The notes below the pieces were generated by a model. That model was given only the letters and a program-made list of their open reading frames with translations. It had not been told where the DNA came from and searched no databases. The position numbers and the translations under genes are program-made. Shown piece by piece: positions 1 to 12,491 of a stretch of 64,000 nucleotides of DNA (position 1 is the first letter of the stretch; each line of letters starts with the position of its first letter). Source of the stretch: Nageia nagi (Eukaryota; Pinophyta); NCBI GenBank assembly GCA_050084985.1, contig JBITNC010000001.1, positions 86,056,001 through 86,120,000 of the forward strand, written 5' to 3'.

Positions 1-339
1 GTGCACTATAAATCATCACAAAGATGCTAAGCCAAAATTCATAATCACCTGTTGTGTATAAAATGTGTTGATTATCATTACAAAATAAAGTATGCAGATG
101 AGTTTCTCTTATATGGATAATTGAACGATGCCAAAAGACATATAAGAGTTCCTCACACATAGATGATTGAATAGTGCTAAATTGGTCAATCTTTTTACTT
201 TAAAAATTTTGTACAATAAGTTCCTTATGCAAAGTGAACTTACTATGAAGGTGTACAATAAAATCAATACTATAAAACGTAAAATCCTCCTAGGGGTGAA
301 GTTGTTATCATAAACATAAATTCAACATAAAAATTCAAA

Positions 340-1110
340 CTTCACTCCTCCTTAAAGGCAACTTCACTAACCCAATAGCATCCCTAAACTTACAAAATTA
401 AGCTTCCAAGAGGTGCTTGGTGAACAAATTTAGAATTCAAGATGAATGGACAATACTTTAAGTGTATAATGCCATCAAGAACCTTCTCCTTGATAAAATA
501 GGTATGGATTTTTACATATTTTGTTCTCTGATGGAACAAAGGATTTTTAGCCAAAAAAATAGCTGATTGATTATTTAAAAAAATCAAATATGAACTAGCT
601 TTCTCATACCTAATTTCTTTCAAAAGATGCCTTAACCAAATGGCTTCTTAGGCTACAATAGACATGGCATGGTATTCAGTTTCTATGATGAAAAAAGAGA
701 TAGTAGGCTACTTTTTAGAATCCTAAGAGATAGCATCTAAATCAATGCTAAACACATATGCAAAGGTTGATTTTTTATCATCTCTATCTCTCCCATAGTC
801 AAAATATGAGAATCTAGAGAGAACAAATGAGGGTAACTTACAATACTTGAGAGCAAAATCCTTAGTCCCTGTAACATACCTCAAGATTTGTTTAATAGCA
901 TTAAGGTGCTCAACATATGGTTTCTATATGAATCAAGCCATTAGATTCACTACAAAGATAATATCTATCTTGAAAATAGTCAAATACAAAAGACTACTAA
1001 TTAATTACCTATAAGTTGTAGCATTAGCTAACTAAAAGTTGGAGCTTGAAGAAATAGTGATTCCAGGAGAGACTAGAATTATAGCATATCTACACTCCTC
1101 CATTCCAAAC
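340..1110 (-). pseudogene. copia RNase H and end of RT, element A
   Basis: Minus-strand fragments correspond to the RNase H domain at the end of copia pol. The last fragment (390-623) contains a FLNNQSAIFLAKNPLFHQRT segment, matching the [12 protein letters not shown] region of elements B and C. Upstream parts match the '[14 protein letters not shown]' region, but frameshifts and stops break them. An in-frame TAG at 1032-1034 lies in the RT/RNase H linker, at the same place as in B and C. Confidence 0.8.
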
Positions 1111-1112
1111 TT

Positions 1113-2190
1113 CTATAATATGTCTGATATATACTTATATTGATTCAAATAAGTACAATCTTTGTATTGATAAATTTGCATTCCAATATAGTAGTGCAAG
1201 AGACCAAAATCAATCATTTTAAATATTATCTTAAGTTTGGATATGTACTCTTGAATGATTTTTTCATGATTTTTAGTTATCAAAAGATCATCCACATAGA
1301 GGAGAATCAAGACCACATCTTTTCATGATTGAACACATATAGATTAGAGTCAAAAAAACACTTGAAGAAACTAATGTTTACAAAATATCCTAAAATCTTC
1401 CTATACCAAGCTCTAGGTGCTTGTTTAAGTCCATATAATGACTTTTTTAACTTGCACTTCTATAATTTTTACATCTAAGTCACCATTAAAGAATGCACTT
1501 TTAATGTCAAGTTGAAAAACTTTTCATTTTTGAACTACAGAAAGAGTAAGGATAATTCTTATAGTAAGCATCTTTTTCATGGGAGTAAAGGTTTTCTTAT
1601 AATCTACATTGTATTTTTGAGCAAAACTTTTAGCTACCAATCTTATCTTGTATTTCTCAATATCTCTAACAGAATTGAACTTGACCTTATAGATCCAATT
1701 ATTACCAATCACATTCTTTTCATTGGGATAAAGAACCAAATTTTAAGTTTTATTTTTCATAAGCACCTCATACTCCACTTTCATAGCTTCCATCTAGCAC
1801 TCATGCTTAGAAGTTTCTTTGAAAGTTGAAGGCTCATGCTTATTATCAATCTTGATGAATAAAGATTTATTCAAGATCATGCTCCTTGTTACCCTTTGAG
1901 TTGGAGAGTTTTATTCCTAAGGTGACTTATCTACATCAATATCTAACTAGCTAGGTGAAATTGAAGAGTCCTCTAAATCATCAACATCCTTATTAGAAGT
2001 AGATTCTTTAGGAAGTTCATTAAACTTTACATCCCTTGAAATAAGCATAACTTTATAGAATGGAGAGTAGAACCTATAGCCTTTATGATAACTGTCATAA
2101 CCCACAAAGATGCACTTTTCAACTCTTTTATCTAATTTTTTTTTCTCAAAAATAATGTAGGAGAATGCTTCACAACCAAACACCTTAAGG
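1113..2190 (-). pseudogene. copia reverse transcriptase and integrase-RT linker, element A
   Basis: Minus-strand pieces cover the RT domain. The piece at 1113-1316 includes the catalytic LLYVDDLLIT box (YVDD), and the piece at 1524-1739 includes the N-terminal part with '[16 protein letters not shown]'. The piece at 1947-2183 matches the linker that follows integrase ('FGCEAFSYI', 'CIFVGYDSYHKGYRFYS'). A TAG at 1917-1919 falls at the same codon as one in element B, while C has a Gln codon there. The domain is not translatable as it stands. Confidence 0.85.
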
Positions 2191-2199
2191 TAAGAAATG

Positions 2200-2960
2200 T
2201 TAGGATTTCTTTCTGACCATGCCTCAAAAGGAGTTTTATCCTAAATGGTTTTTATGGGACACCTATTCAAGGTGTAAATAGTAGTACTCACACCTTCATC
2301 CCATAAGAAACTGGGAAGATTACCCAACATCCATCTAACCATTTCCATAATTATTCTATTTTTTCTTTCGATAACACTATTTTGCTGAATGTAAAGAATC
2401 ATAAATCACCTCTTAATTCTATACTTAGCATAATAGTTATTGAATTCATTATTATTATATTCTTTCTATTATTTGATCTCAACATCTTGATTTTAAGGTT
2501 AGTATGATTCTTAATAAAGGTTATAAAAACCTTACAACTCTCAAAAGTTTGATCCTTATGCTCAAGTAGATATCCAAAAATTATTCTACTAAAGTCATCA
2601 ATGAAGATCAATATCTATGATGCTCCTCCAAATAACTTAATTTGAAATGAACCCATTAAATCTGAATGCACAAGTTGAAAAGGTTGAGATGCTTTAGTTA
2701 TTTTATTTTTTTTTAACTTTTATTTATGCATCTTGTCAAAAATGCACTTCTCACATAGACTAATAAAAAAAGAAATTGAAGGCAAACATTTTACAAGTTC
2801 TTAGTCTTTCATAATTTGAATACTCTTGTGGTTAAAGTGTCTTAAACATTGGTGCTAAAGATTACCTCTAGAACACATACTTGTAGCAAGACACATCTTT
2901 AATAGAACTTGATCTACAATGTAGAGGTTATCTTTCACTGATCCTTTAACCAAAATGGTA
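2200..2960 (-). pseudogene. copia integrase core remnant, element A
   Basis: The minus-strand fragment at 2399-2611 begins with '[21 protein letters not shown]', which is diagnostic of the copia integrase core and matches B (about 60450) and C (about 28850). The second catalytic Asp appears to be replaced (LRSNNRKN against the usual LRSDNGGE), and the reading frame breaks several times. Flanking bases still align with the HHCC zinc-binding part and with the downstream 'NRCPTKA' part. Confidence 0.75.
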
Positions 2961-3229
2961 AGTCCTTTTTTAATGCACCAAGATTGAGAGTTGAACTCAA
3001 AAGAGTACCTTTTTATAGTAACTTAAATTATGAAGAGAAGGTTCATCCTAAGCTTAGAAACATAAAGCACATTATCAAGAACCTTCATATGAATCAACAC
3101 ACTTCCAATTCCTTAGAATTCAAGGGTAGAGTTATCACCTATCATAACTACATCTTTTCTATACTTGTGAAAGTTCTTAAACTTATCCTTTTCAAAGCAT
3201 AGGTGATTAGTGCAATCGGAGTCAACAAT

Positions 3230-4039
3230 CTAATTAGATAAAGAAATGCAAGAAAAGAAGTAGAGCACTACAGCAAAACCAACTTGAATGTTGTTGTTGT
3301 TATTATTGTTCTTGTTGTTACCATTATTTCCATTACCTCTTTTCTCAAACTTTTTTGAGGAAGAAGGATAAGATTTCTTTTGATGGTTGAACTTCTTCTT
3401 GAAAATAGTTTTGATTGCTCTAAAAGTAATATTATTATCCTTAGGAGAAGAAATCAATACCTTTTTGTTAAAGGTTTTCTCATGCTTCAAAAGGAGCCTA
3501 GAAAGGTTTTTAAAGGAGAAAAATTCTTCATCATCAAGCCTTATTTTTATAACCATCACAAAGTTAACAAATTCTGAAGAAAAGCTTTGGATAATGATGA
3601 AGATCATGAACTCATCGTTGATCCAATTACATCCATAAGTAATAAGTTCAATCCTTAGATCAATAATTTTATTCAAGTAGATAGCCACATTTTCATCTTT
3701 CCCTTAACGAAATTGAAGCAACTTTTAGAAAATGGTAAACCTTTTTGAAAACTTTGAACTAAGGTCGATTTGTTTAAGCTTATCCCAAACTTCTTTTAGT
3801 GAGGTTGAAGAGGAAATCATCAAAAACATATCATCTGAAATTACGTAAAAGATCATGGAGGTTGCCAGCTCAATCTTCGTGTTGTAAACCTCTAATGCCT
3901 TCTCATCTGTAGAAGGTACAAGATTCTCATTCACTATTTACCAAAGCTTTTTTGCTTGCAATTCAACTATCATCTGAAATTCTCAAATCTCAAAGTTGGA
4001 ACCATTAAAAATGTGTTTAGGTAAAAAGGAGTCTCCTAT
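3230..4039 (-). pseudogene. copia gag remnant, element A
   Basis: Minus-strand fragments at 3725-3934 and 3230-3688 correspond to the copia gag polyprotein (UBN2/retrotran_gag type). They contain 'SSSTSLKEVWDKLKQIDL', 'FSKRFTIF' and '[23 protein letters not shown]', matching B and C. The expected initiator is ATA at 4037-4039. The C-terminal part is Asn-rich and the zinc knuckle is lost. It is a non-functional relic. Confidence 0.85.
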
Positions 4040-6882
4040 TTGCTACATAAGGATGTAAAAAAGTAATAAGCATATGGTTCAATAAATAACATTATATGTT
4101 AAGTTTTAACCAAGTAAATAATACATGTTAAATTTAACACTAGAGATATGCTTGATTTGATTTACAAGTGCAAATGTTTTACAATTCAATTATTAACTCA
4201 TGTACCCAAATACATTTCTCATCTTAAGAATCATAGATGTAAAGTGACATTATTGAGACTTATTTTTTATCTAAATTTAGGCCTTCACCTAGATGCCCAC
4301 ACAAGAGAAGCCCAAGTACTACCAATCCTCAATTAGTTCACTTTGGTTAGTATTATACTTTCTCATAAAAAGCAGTACCTACTATTTTTCAAAATTATGT
4401 TATTTGTCGGATCGATCAAATTATTAATCTTGATTAGGTTTCAAGTTGTCCTACTACGTTATTAGGATAATCCCTAAATGGACATGCAGACATGTGGTAT
4501 CACTACACATATATCTATCCACCTATTGGAGTTATATCTAAACCAATAGAAGACTTAGGGGTAATTAAGAAATACGAACTTTTCACCACTTGGATCGTCG
4601 AATTTAAAGGCTCCAATCTACCTATCATCACCTCATGGCTCCTCAAACAAGTCATGTTGCGAAATGTACATACGAATGTATTCATTTTAAGGGGTTTCTC
4701 ATTTTAATGTTTGCATTTTTTTTTTTTTTGCATAAAAATATAAATCAAAGTGTGAAACATGAAGTAAAAGAGTACAAGTAAAACATTATCTTTTCAAGAT
4801 TTGAAACATAAATGTCCAATAGATTTTATTTTTCAACCTCTAAAGGATATTTTTACATAAGTCCATAAGTCCATATTTTACACAAGTTAACTTTGCATAA
4901 TTTGCATAAGGAATAAAGATAAACACTTAGCATGCATAAGGAATAAAGATAAATACTTAGCATGCATCATTTGCAAGTCCATATTTGTATAAGGATTTTA
5001 TAAATACTTAAAATCTATGCAATATGAGGATAAAAAAATAAAAAATAAGTAAAGAATTATAAAATTTTCCCTTTTTTTTACTTAGAATTTTAACTAGAAA
5101 AAAATACCCAAAAAATAATACTTTTAACTAAGTGAGTGCATGCTTACCAAAAAATATTCTTTGATTTAAAAAAACTTTTCCCTCTCTTTTAAAAAAAAAA
5201 TTACCCCTTAAAAAAAATATTTTAAAGAGGAATGAAAAAAAAAATATTTTGGACTTAAAAGTTACTCCAAGTTATAAATTTGAATCTTAGAATTTACTCC
5301 AAGTATTTAAGAAAGGAACTTAAAGTTTACTCCAAGCATTAAATTTGGAGCTTAGAGTTTACTCCAAGTGAAAAAAAAAGACTTTTACCCCCTGCCTAAA
5401 CCAAGAAAGATAAATTTATTAATGAATGGCAGACATTGGTAGAAAAAAATGATGGTAAAAAATAAAGACACCTATTAATGAAAAAAAATATAGACACATC
5501 TCTCTGGATGGTCAACACCAAAGTTGCATTGGTTTGCATGATTTCTGCAGATGCAAGGGCAAAAGCAATTGCAAGGAGGTGAGTGAGGTGGGAGCTCAAT
5601 GGCAGAGAGCAAACGACGAGGAGAGGGTCGAGTAGCGAGGAGAGGACCGATGAGTGAGAAGAGGTTAAGGCGTGTTCCTGTTAAGTACATGGGGTTTCCC
5701 TGCAAGAGTTTGAATCTCTCAAGTGACGTTTTAATAGGAGGAGAGGGAAGGTCAAAGTGGAAGGCGCGAGGAGGGATGAGGGTCTAATTTAGACCAAGTG
5801 CGGAGGACTAACTGAACATGTAATAGATTGCATGCTCCCCCTCCCACCCGTTCAGCTTGATTTCTTGGTACCATAATAAACAGGTCCAAGGTTTAACGAA
5901 GGAAGACATATTGAGAGGAGAAGAGTAGTGGAAGGGAAAAAAGCTTTAAATTTTAGGAGTGGAGAAGCTGCATAGGGGATATAATGCACAAGAAAGAGAC
6001 TTGCAAACATAGTTTCAAGGATGCAAACATGAGACACAGTTTCGTAGGGAACTTGCGAGAAAAGATAGTGGAGTCTACACGTGATGAAGAATGGCGAGGG
6101 GGTCTGCAAGAGTTGGACAAAACTCTCAAAAAAATGGAGTGAGGCACAACAGAGGAGAGCAGGTAATAGTGGAGAGTGAGGTTGCAGGGCTATCCATCCG
6201 ACATAGATGTTGGGTAGGCAGAGGGATCAACTGTGAGAATCACCACCCAAAGGTAAACAACCTCGTAAAAAGAAAATAGTGCCGTGAGAATAGATTGAAA
6301 CACACTGGGCACCGGGCCTTTGGGCTTCCATGAGAGATTCTTAGCCTAGAAAGCCTCCTCTGGCTTCCTTAAACAACCTCGCAAAAAATATATGGCGCCA
6401 CATGCCTCCTTGCTATTAGCATTATGAGGGTTAATGTAAATTATTGTTCATTTTTTTTTTTTTAACATATATACATATATATTCTACGTTGTTCCCTTTT
6501 TCTTTTTTTTTTTAAAAAAACCTCCTTTTTGGAAAAACAAATTGTAAAAAAAATTACAATGTTTTAGTAAAATTTTAATTATGAAATATAATTTTTTATG
6601 TACACAACAAAAATATATTTTTATTTCTAACCTCCCAAAAAAACTTGTAACAATATATTAAACATCTTTTGCAAATAGTTACAAAATAAAGATTGTGTAA
6701 TAATATATTGCCAAATTTAAGGAAATCTTACCAAAGAAATAGGCTAACACATAATATAAAATATGCTAGTAATATAAAATATTCCAAGGAGGAAATGAGG
6801 TTATACCTTTGAAACTCTTTTACCTCACAATGAAAAGTAGGTTAAAGACTTCTAAGATATTGAAGAAGAGCTTCCACATCAC
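4040..6882 (-). other. long untranslated leader of element A
   Basis: This is the 2.8-kb stretch between primer-binding site and gag. Its gag-proximal arm (about 4150-4720) aligns with the same part of B (57930-58460) and C (30520-31010). Its LTR-proximal arm (about 6430-6870) is very A/T-rich and aligns with B and C near their PBS. Between them, at about 5400-6420, lies a GC-richer block with purine-rich runs that does not resemble the middle of B or C. Only short ORFs are present, none recognised. Confidence 0.6.
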
Positions 6883-6894
6883 ACTCTGATACCA
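6883..6894 (-). promoter_or_regulatory. primer-binding site, element A
   Basis: On the minus strand this reads TGGTATCAGAGT, next to the LTR inner end. It differs by one base from TGGTATCAGAGC, the complement of the 3' end of plant initiator tRNA-Met. It would have primed minus-strand DNA synthesis. Confidence 0.75.
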
Positions 6895-6896
6895 AA

Positions 6897-7397
6897 TGAA
6901 AAAATTGAACTTTAACATGAATAACTTTAAACTCCCAAGATCACATGAAAGCTCACAATACACATCTAACAAATTCACAAAGCAATCTCACAAACATAAC
7001 ACAAGATGTAAGTGGTTCCTCCAACTAGGAGTACATCCACTAACTAGATCTCTCTTAATTCACAAATATGAATATCTTACAATTCTCCTAATTCTCAACT
7101 CTTAAACACTATCTTCTAGCATAACTTTACTCCACAAATTGGTGTGTGATCACAAAGATGGAGCCTTCTATTTATAGACCAAAATCGCTTTTTGGATTGC
7201 CCTTTTATCCAATGTACAAAGCATGACATGCACATCCTTTTATCCAAGGGGCATGCTCATAACATGGAGTGTAAGACAAGTTATATTATCATATTCACTT
7301 AAATACTTAAGGTATCAAATGATACCCTTAAGTGTTAGTAAACTTACATAGAAGATTATTACAAAACCTTTACACAAATGCATTATACATTCCAATA
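6897..7397 (-). repeat. 5' LTR of element A (501 bp)
   Basis: The reverse complement aligns along its length with the B LTRs (55180-55663 and 63465-63961), including the TATA box (TATAAATAG) near 7175-7185. The terminal TG has become TA at 7396-7397. It marks the right border of A, where D sequence resumes. Confidence 0.85.
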
Positions 7398-7730
7398 GAA
7401 TGTAGATATGATGCATCTAACTAATCAAGTTTATAAGTTGGTTGTAGCTTTGCAGGTTTCTTCTAGAGATTGCAGGTTACTTTGAGTATACAAATTCATG
7501 GACGTCAACATTTTATTGAATGAATACTACATGTACATTGAAACTATTTATGGTTAATAATACTGTAAACTATTTTTTAAAATGGTTATGTAAATGAATC
7601 TTTTCTAGATTGTATTACTTCTTAATATATCAAGTTCTCATCTCTGATTGTATTTCTTAAGGAAGAGAACTCTCTTACACTCTCTTTCTATCTTTTCTTC
7701 TTTCTACCCCAATATTGCATTAAGGGGGAG
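7398..7730 (+). mobile_element. 3' end of copia element D, body missing to the left
   Basis: This plus-strand stretch aligns with the sequence before the 3' LTR of B (about 63180-63465): the 'tgcaggtt', 'tacatgtacattgaaac' and 'gttctcatctc' segments match in order. It ends in a polypurine tract at 7719-7730 (attaagggggag). The rest of D is off-window because A landed in it; the break is at 7397/7398. Confidence 0.7.
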
Positions 7731-8188
7731 CATTAGAACTTGTAATGCGCTATTGTAATATTATTCTTTAGAAAGATATCTAAAGAATAATATCTCCATC
7801 CTTATGTAATTGATTATTTAATCCATTGGATACTTAAAAGTATTCCTAAATACCTTTTAAGTAACTAGTGAATTAAATATTCAAACTAATCCCACATGTG
7901 ACTTTTCTTATCCCTTGGATAATGGTGTTCCCCTTGGGTAAACGGGTGAACAAAAGTGGGATTTTTTCCTATAAATTGAGGCCCCTCCTCATGCATTCTT
8001 CACTCTAATTTGAAGCATTATAATGCTCTTAGTGTGAAAAAGGATAGGAGAAGAAGTAATATAATTTATCTTAGAGTGGAGTACTCTCTTGATAGAGAGG
8101 AACCACTACGCTTGCTTGTGTCACTTTTGTGTGTGATTGAGTGAGCATTCTTGAGTTGTTGCTAAGAAGTAGGGAATAGGAGCTTTCA
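7731..8188 (+). repeat. LTR of element D (3' LTR)
   Basis: It begins directly after the polypurine tract. The expected TGTTAG start reads CATTAG. A TATA-like box (cctataaattgagg) lies near 7970, followed by a leader resembling other copia LTRs here (aggaaccactac near 8100). The end at 8188 (ctttca) is inferred from similar LTR lengths and is uncertain. Confidence 0.55.
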
Positions 8189-11100
8189 ATAAGTAGGTAT
8201 TGAGTAGTTAAGATACTTGACTATTTAGAAAATATGTAGATTGTACAAAAGAGAATTTAGGAGACATTTTAGCATAAGTTGTTAATATCTTGTTAATAAA
8301 TACTTTTTCAAATGTTGAAGTTGTTAGGCAATGTGAAACAGAGTTGAGTCTACATTGTATGTAGTTGAGATTAATAAAATGTTCAAATTAATTTCCATCT
8401 TTTGAGTTAGGTGTAGAGCTTTTGCTAGGAAGAGCAAGGGCTCACTCAAACTGGTAGAAGTCTCTTTCATTTTCCTTCATTTTATTTTTATTATTGTTTA
8501 CTATGTAAGTTTTTGTGAAGTTAGTTCTGTTAAATAATTTCATATTCAACATTTGCTTCAATATTACTTATTTTTCATTTAATGATTATTCATATGTAGT
8601 CATCATTTGCTTCAATGTTACTTGTTTTGAAAAGCAGAAAACCACAACTGTTGAGATAGAGTTTCAATTGCAAACTATCTAAGAATACTATTTTCTATTG
8701 ATTGATATGCATAAAATCCATAGAATAGGTCTCTTAATTCTCCTTCAAAAATTAGAATATTCCTTTTAGGAAAAAAGATGAGAGGAATATAAATCCCTAC
8801 AAAACTGGAATACCAACTCATTTGAGTCAGGTCCCTAAGTGTAAGGCAAGGTGAAAGGATTATCATAGGAAACAATAGTAAATCATGATAATTAAATGGT
8901 GAGTTGAGGGAGAATCTCAGTAAATTGGGAAGTTAAATAAAAAATCTAACATTTGAGGGAGAATAAAAGAGCATCAAGTTTATTGCAAATATTTCTCAAA
9001 GGAAAGTTATGGACCAAGGACCAATAAGCCAAGAAAGTAGTCGACAAAATCATATCACGAATGGGTCAAGTAGAGGTCATAGATTTGGGATTAGGTTGGG
9101 CAAGACATAAAACATTGAACCAATCTCACAAATTCATTGTAGACAAGAAAGAACCTAGCTCTAGTACATTCAAAGAGAATCTCTCATCAATGAAATGTGG
9201 TGGTGTAGCAACTTATAATGAAGATCGTCCTACAATTCACATTGAACCCAAAACAACTTAAACTATTGGATTTATCCAATTAAGTAAGAGTTCAATGGAG
9301 CAATCAATAGCAACTAGTGACATCACAAAAGCAAAGATAGATGACATGGCAAAAATAGCTACTACAATTATCAAAGTCCACAATTAAAGAATTCTTAGAA
9401 GTACATGTCAACCAAAAGATTTGACAAACAATCTAGACATCAAAAGAAAAGGAGAACTAGCACAAAGTGGAAAATCTAAATGACACCTTCCCACAACAAT
9501 AAATAGAAGAATACAAATGTATTCCATAGAGTTCAAAGTTTAGGGTATAATCACCCAAGGTATAAGGTCTATCCTAGTGTAAAGTGTTTAATGTTTTCCC
9601 TTGTGTTTTATTCCCTTCTCTTGTCATCTTTTTCTCTTTCATGCAATTTAAAAGATAGCAGGTCATGTTGGGTTTAGATTATTTTGACTTGTGATGTTGA
9701 CTTAAGTATATGTAAATAGTTCAAGGGGCTCTCCCTGCATTATTTGGCGGTGCATCTTATAAGAGTTATGTTGTCGTTTTTATACAAAATCCTAGATTTC
9801 ATTAATAAAATTATTATAATTTTCCTATAGCTACAATTTCTTAGTTCTATATGAATGTGTTTATTCTTGTGCTTAGATTTTTTAAAGGAGCTTGAAGACT
9901 ACTTCTTCACTATTAACACTCCTTGGTGTTAGATTATATTGACTTGTGCGGTAGAGGCACAATTTAGTACTTCTCCTTCATTTCTCACTCGTTATGTTAT
10001 CAAGCCTGCTACTCCTTCCCAATGGAATAGACACCAATCTTATGTCTTTGTTTAGTTTGCCTCTTTGTTCTCCACTCTTTTACATCCAATGGACTATAAA
10101 CTTTGAGCCATCAACTCAAGGAGCAAGCAAAATTGTTCTATATTGTAAAATATGTCATAAGAGGACATCCCTATTTACAAGAAGGTTATGTCAAAGAACA
10201 TACATTCTAAGACTTGCTCTACATTAAATCCCATATTCAACAACCATGACATCATCATCCATGCCCTACAACAAATCAAAAATTTTACCTAAAAAGGCAT
10301 GCTAACTTTTCTTCCATACAATATTTTTAGTTTGAAAGAGTTGTGTTTGTTGTCCTAATCTTGAGTTGAGTCTATGTTGATTTCACTTGAAGAATGGAAC
10401 AAACTATGAAGGATATCATGAAGTTGAAGCAAAAGGTTGGCCATTAGAAGGAAGAAGTTGACTTGGCTATTTTTGAGACATCGACAAATCAACTATATGT
10501 TAGCTTAGGGTTGAATAGTAGAAGATTTGACTTGTGAAGTGGTATGAGCCTAATGAATCTATGAAATTGGCTTATAACTTATAAGTGATTGTAGACATAT
10601 TTTTTATTAGGTGGTGGGTTGGACATTGATACTTTAGCAAGGCTTTAGGACTTCCTTTTTGAGCCCAAAATGGTCTACCTAACCTTTCATCCTCATCATT
10701 TGGTATAGGACTTGGAGTGTCCAATTTTACGAAGAATTAACTAACACAAAAATAAATGTTAATTGATATAAAAGTTATAAACTACCTACAAGAGAGATTT
10801 CAAATTTCCCTTCCACATCTTTTGTGTTAAACAAAGAGTTGTTTTGCCTTTGCTCAAATGAAACAAATTTCCCAAAGGGATAGACTAATTCAACAAGAGA
10901 AGATCACAAAGGGATAGGAAGACCAAGGCACTCAACCAAGATAGGGACTTCCAAATATTCTATGTCAAAACAACAAATTGACAAAATAAACAAGGTGGTT
11001 TTCATAAACCCAAGGACCCTTGGAGAAAAACACCTCAAAGTGATTCATGTATTCAAGTGAAAAAGAAAAGAAACCTTTATAATGTTCATAACTCTCGTTA

Positions 11101-12380
11101 GTTTGCTGCTGAAAGGCTCCCTGGATGACTATTGCCATAAGGAGGTTTCCGAAGTCATTCAACAGACACAAATAACTATCATAGTAGACTGTTCAAACCG
11201 ATGGAAAACACTATATCATCAGAATGGAGAGCAGACTCAACAGACATATGACATCATGGTACACTTTGGGGACACTTTGTTACTCTTTTTGATGCCATGA
11301 TGCTCCTTTCCAGTGCCTGCAATTTGGTCTGTTGAACCATAGTCTATGCCAGCCCCAAATGGAGGTGACTACTGAATTTACCAGTGTGAATTAACCCTGT
11401 GGCTAGATGCTGAAGAGTACTAAATGCCAAGAAATAAGGGGAACACACAAGACCCAACAAGCACATTCATCCAAAAACTGTCAAAACTCACCAACCTGTT
11501 CTTAAGACATGATTTTTTCTTTTAACTCATTCCATCTGTTGCTTCTATTTCATTCATGAAGATGAGGTCCTCTTCACAAGATTTTCTTGACAGCATAATG
11601 TATGACAACAATAAAATCAGAACCTATCATTTAGTTAACACAAACAAGACCAATGTCCGAATGGAAAAATACATAATTAGATGGAGTGATTTATATATTC
11701 AAATCATTAAAATGAATGGCAGGATGACAGAGTCTCACAATTGATATTTCAAATACCCATAAGATAGGAATGAGAAAACATCTGGCACAAATGCTGTACA
11801 AAATCTGACAATCTCATCAAGATATAATATGGTCTTGAATTAGTTTTCATAGATTTGAAATTTCGATATTCACTGTTAATTTATGGACTCCCCTATCAAA
11901 AACAAATTTAAAAAAAAGCAATCCTCGTTCAGTAGCAATTCCTTGCAGTTCATGTCCTTGTAGAAATGAATAAAATCAGTACCACATTACTTAGATATAG
12001 GTACTATTCATTCGAGTCCGTAACTCATGAAATAGACACATAATTGATCAAAACCCATTGAATAAATGAATGCAATTCAAAAAGTGGGCAGGTAACCATG
12101 AAGAAATATGAAAAGTTGGAGTATGGAGGAAAGTCTTATCCTCATCACAAGCCTTTAAGATCTAGTTGATTCAATGATGGATCCAATATTATTTAATTTG
12201 GAAAGGACTATGTAGTGTTGTATATCTTAACAAAAGTTTTATAGTGTCATCTATTATAGCCTCTGCTGGTTGTTGTTCTTGGATCGATTGACATTACAAT
12301 AGATTTCTGTATACCCTCTAATTCCACTAGTACTTCTGAATAGTGGAAGAAGCAATAAACTAAACAAAAACTTAGGTTGC
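8189..12380. other. unassigned stretch between D and the FBPase gene end
   Basis: Only short open frames (up to about 77 codons) occur here and none was recognised. The composition is A/T-rich with scattered short repeats. No LTR pair or conserved domain was seen. The 3' untranslated region and polyadenylation site of the FBPase gene should lie in the last few hundred bases before 12380, but no clear signal could be assigned. Confidence 0.4.
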
Positions 12381-12491
12381 CTAATTTGCTTCATTTGCAG
12401 CGTACAAAGATTTGATTTCTTCTACATCATCAAAGCTCCCGAGGAAGATCGGTGAACGCTGATGAATCTTAGCAGGAATTATATCAAGTGC
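12381..12491 (-). CDS. FBPase last coding exon
   Basis: It has 36 codons plus TAG and begins in phase 0 after an AG acceptor (ttattgcag). It encodes [20 protein letters not shown] and the acidic C-terminus [16 protein letters not shown], typical of plant cytosolic FBPase. Confidence 0.92.
   Translation of the reverse strand, partial: ALDIIPAKIHQRSPIFLGSFDDVEEIKSLYAANEAN

Larger units (their letters stand above)
1..7397 (-). mobile_element. Ty1/copia LTR retrotransposon A, degenerate, cut by left edge
   Basis: Read on the minus strand, the order is 5' LTR (6897-7397), primer-binding site, a leader of about 2.8 kb, gag, protease remnant, integrase, reverse transcriptase and RNase H. The 3' LTR lies beyond position 1. 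Every domain aligns by eye with element B (55180-63961), and the first 100 bases match the region just downstream of the B RNase H. The gag start codon is ATA instead of ATG (4037-4039), and all domains carry stops and frameshifts, so the copy is dead. It was inserted into the 3' part of element D. A and B clearly belong to one family, whereas C is a cousin. Confidence 0.9.

Noticed and set aside
5475-6279. Small ORFs in the GC-rich part of the A leader as genes
   Set aside because: Frames are under 90 codons, overlap on both strands and show no recognisable domain; they reflect composition.
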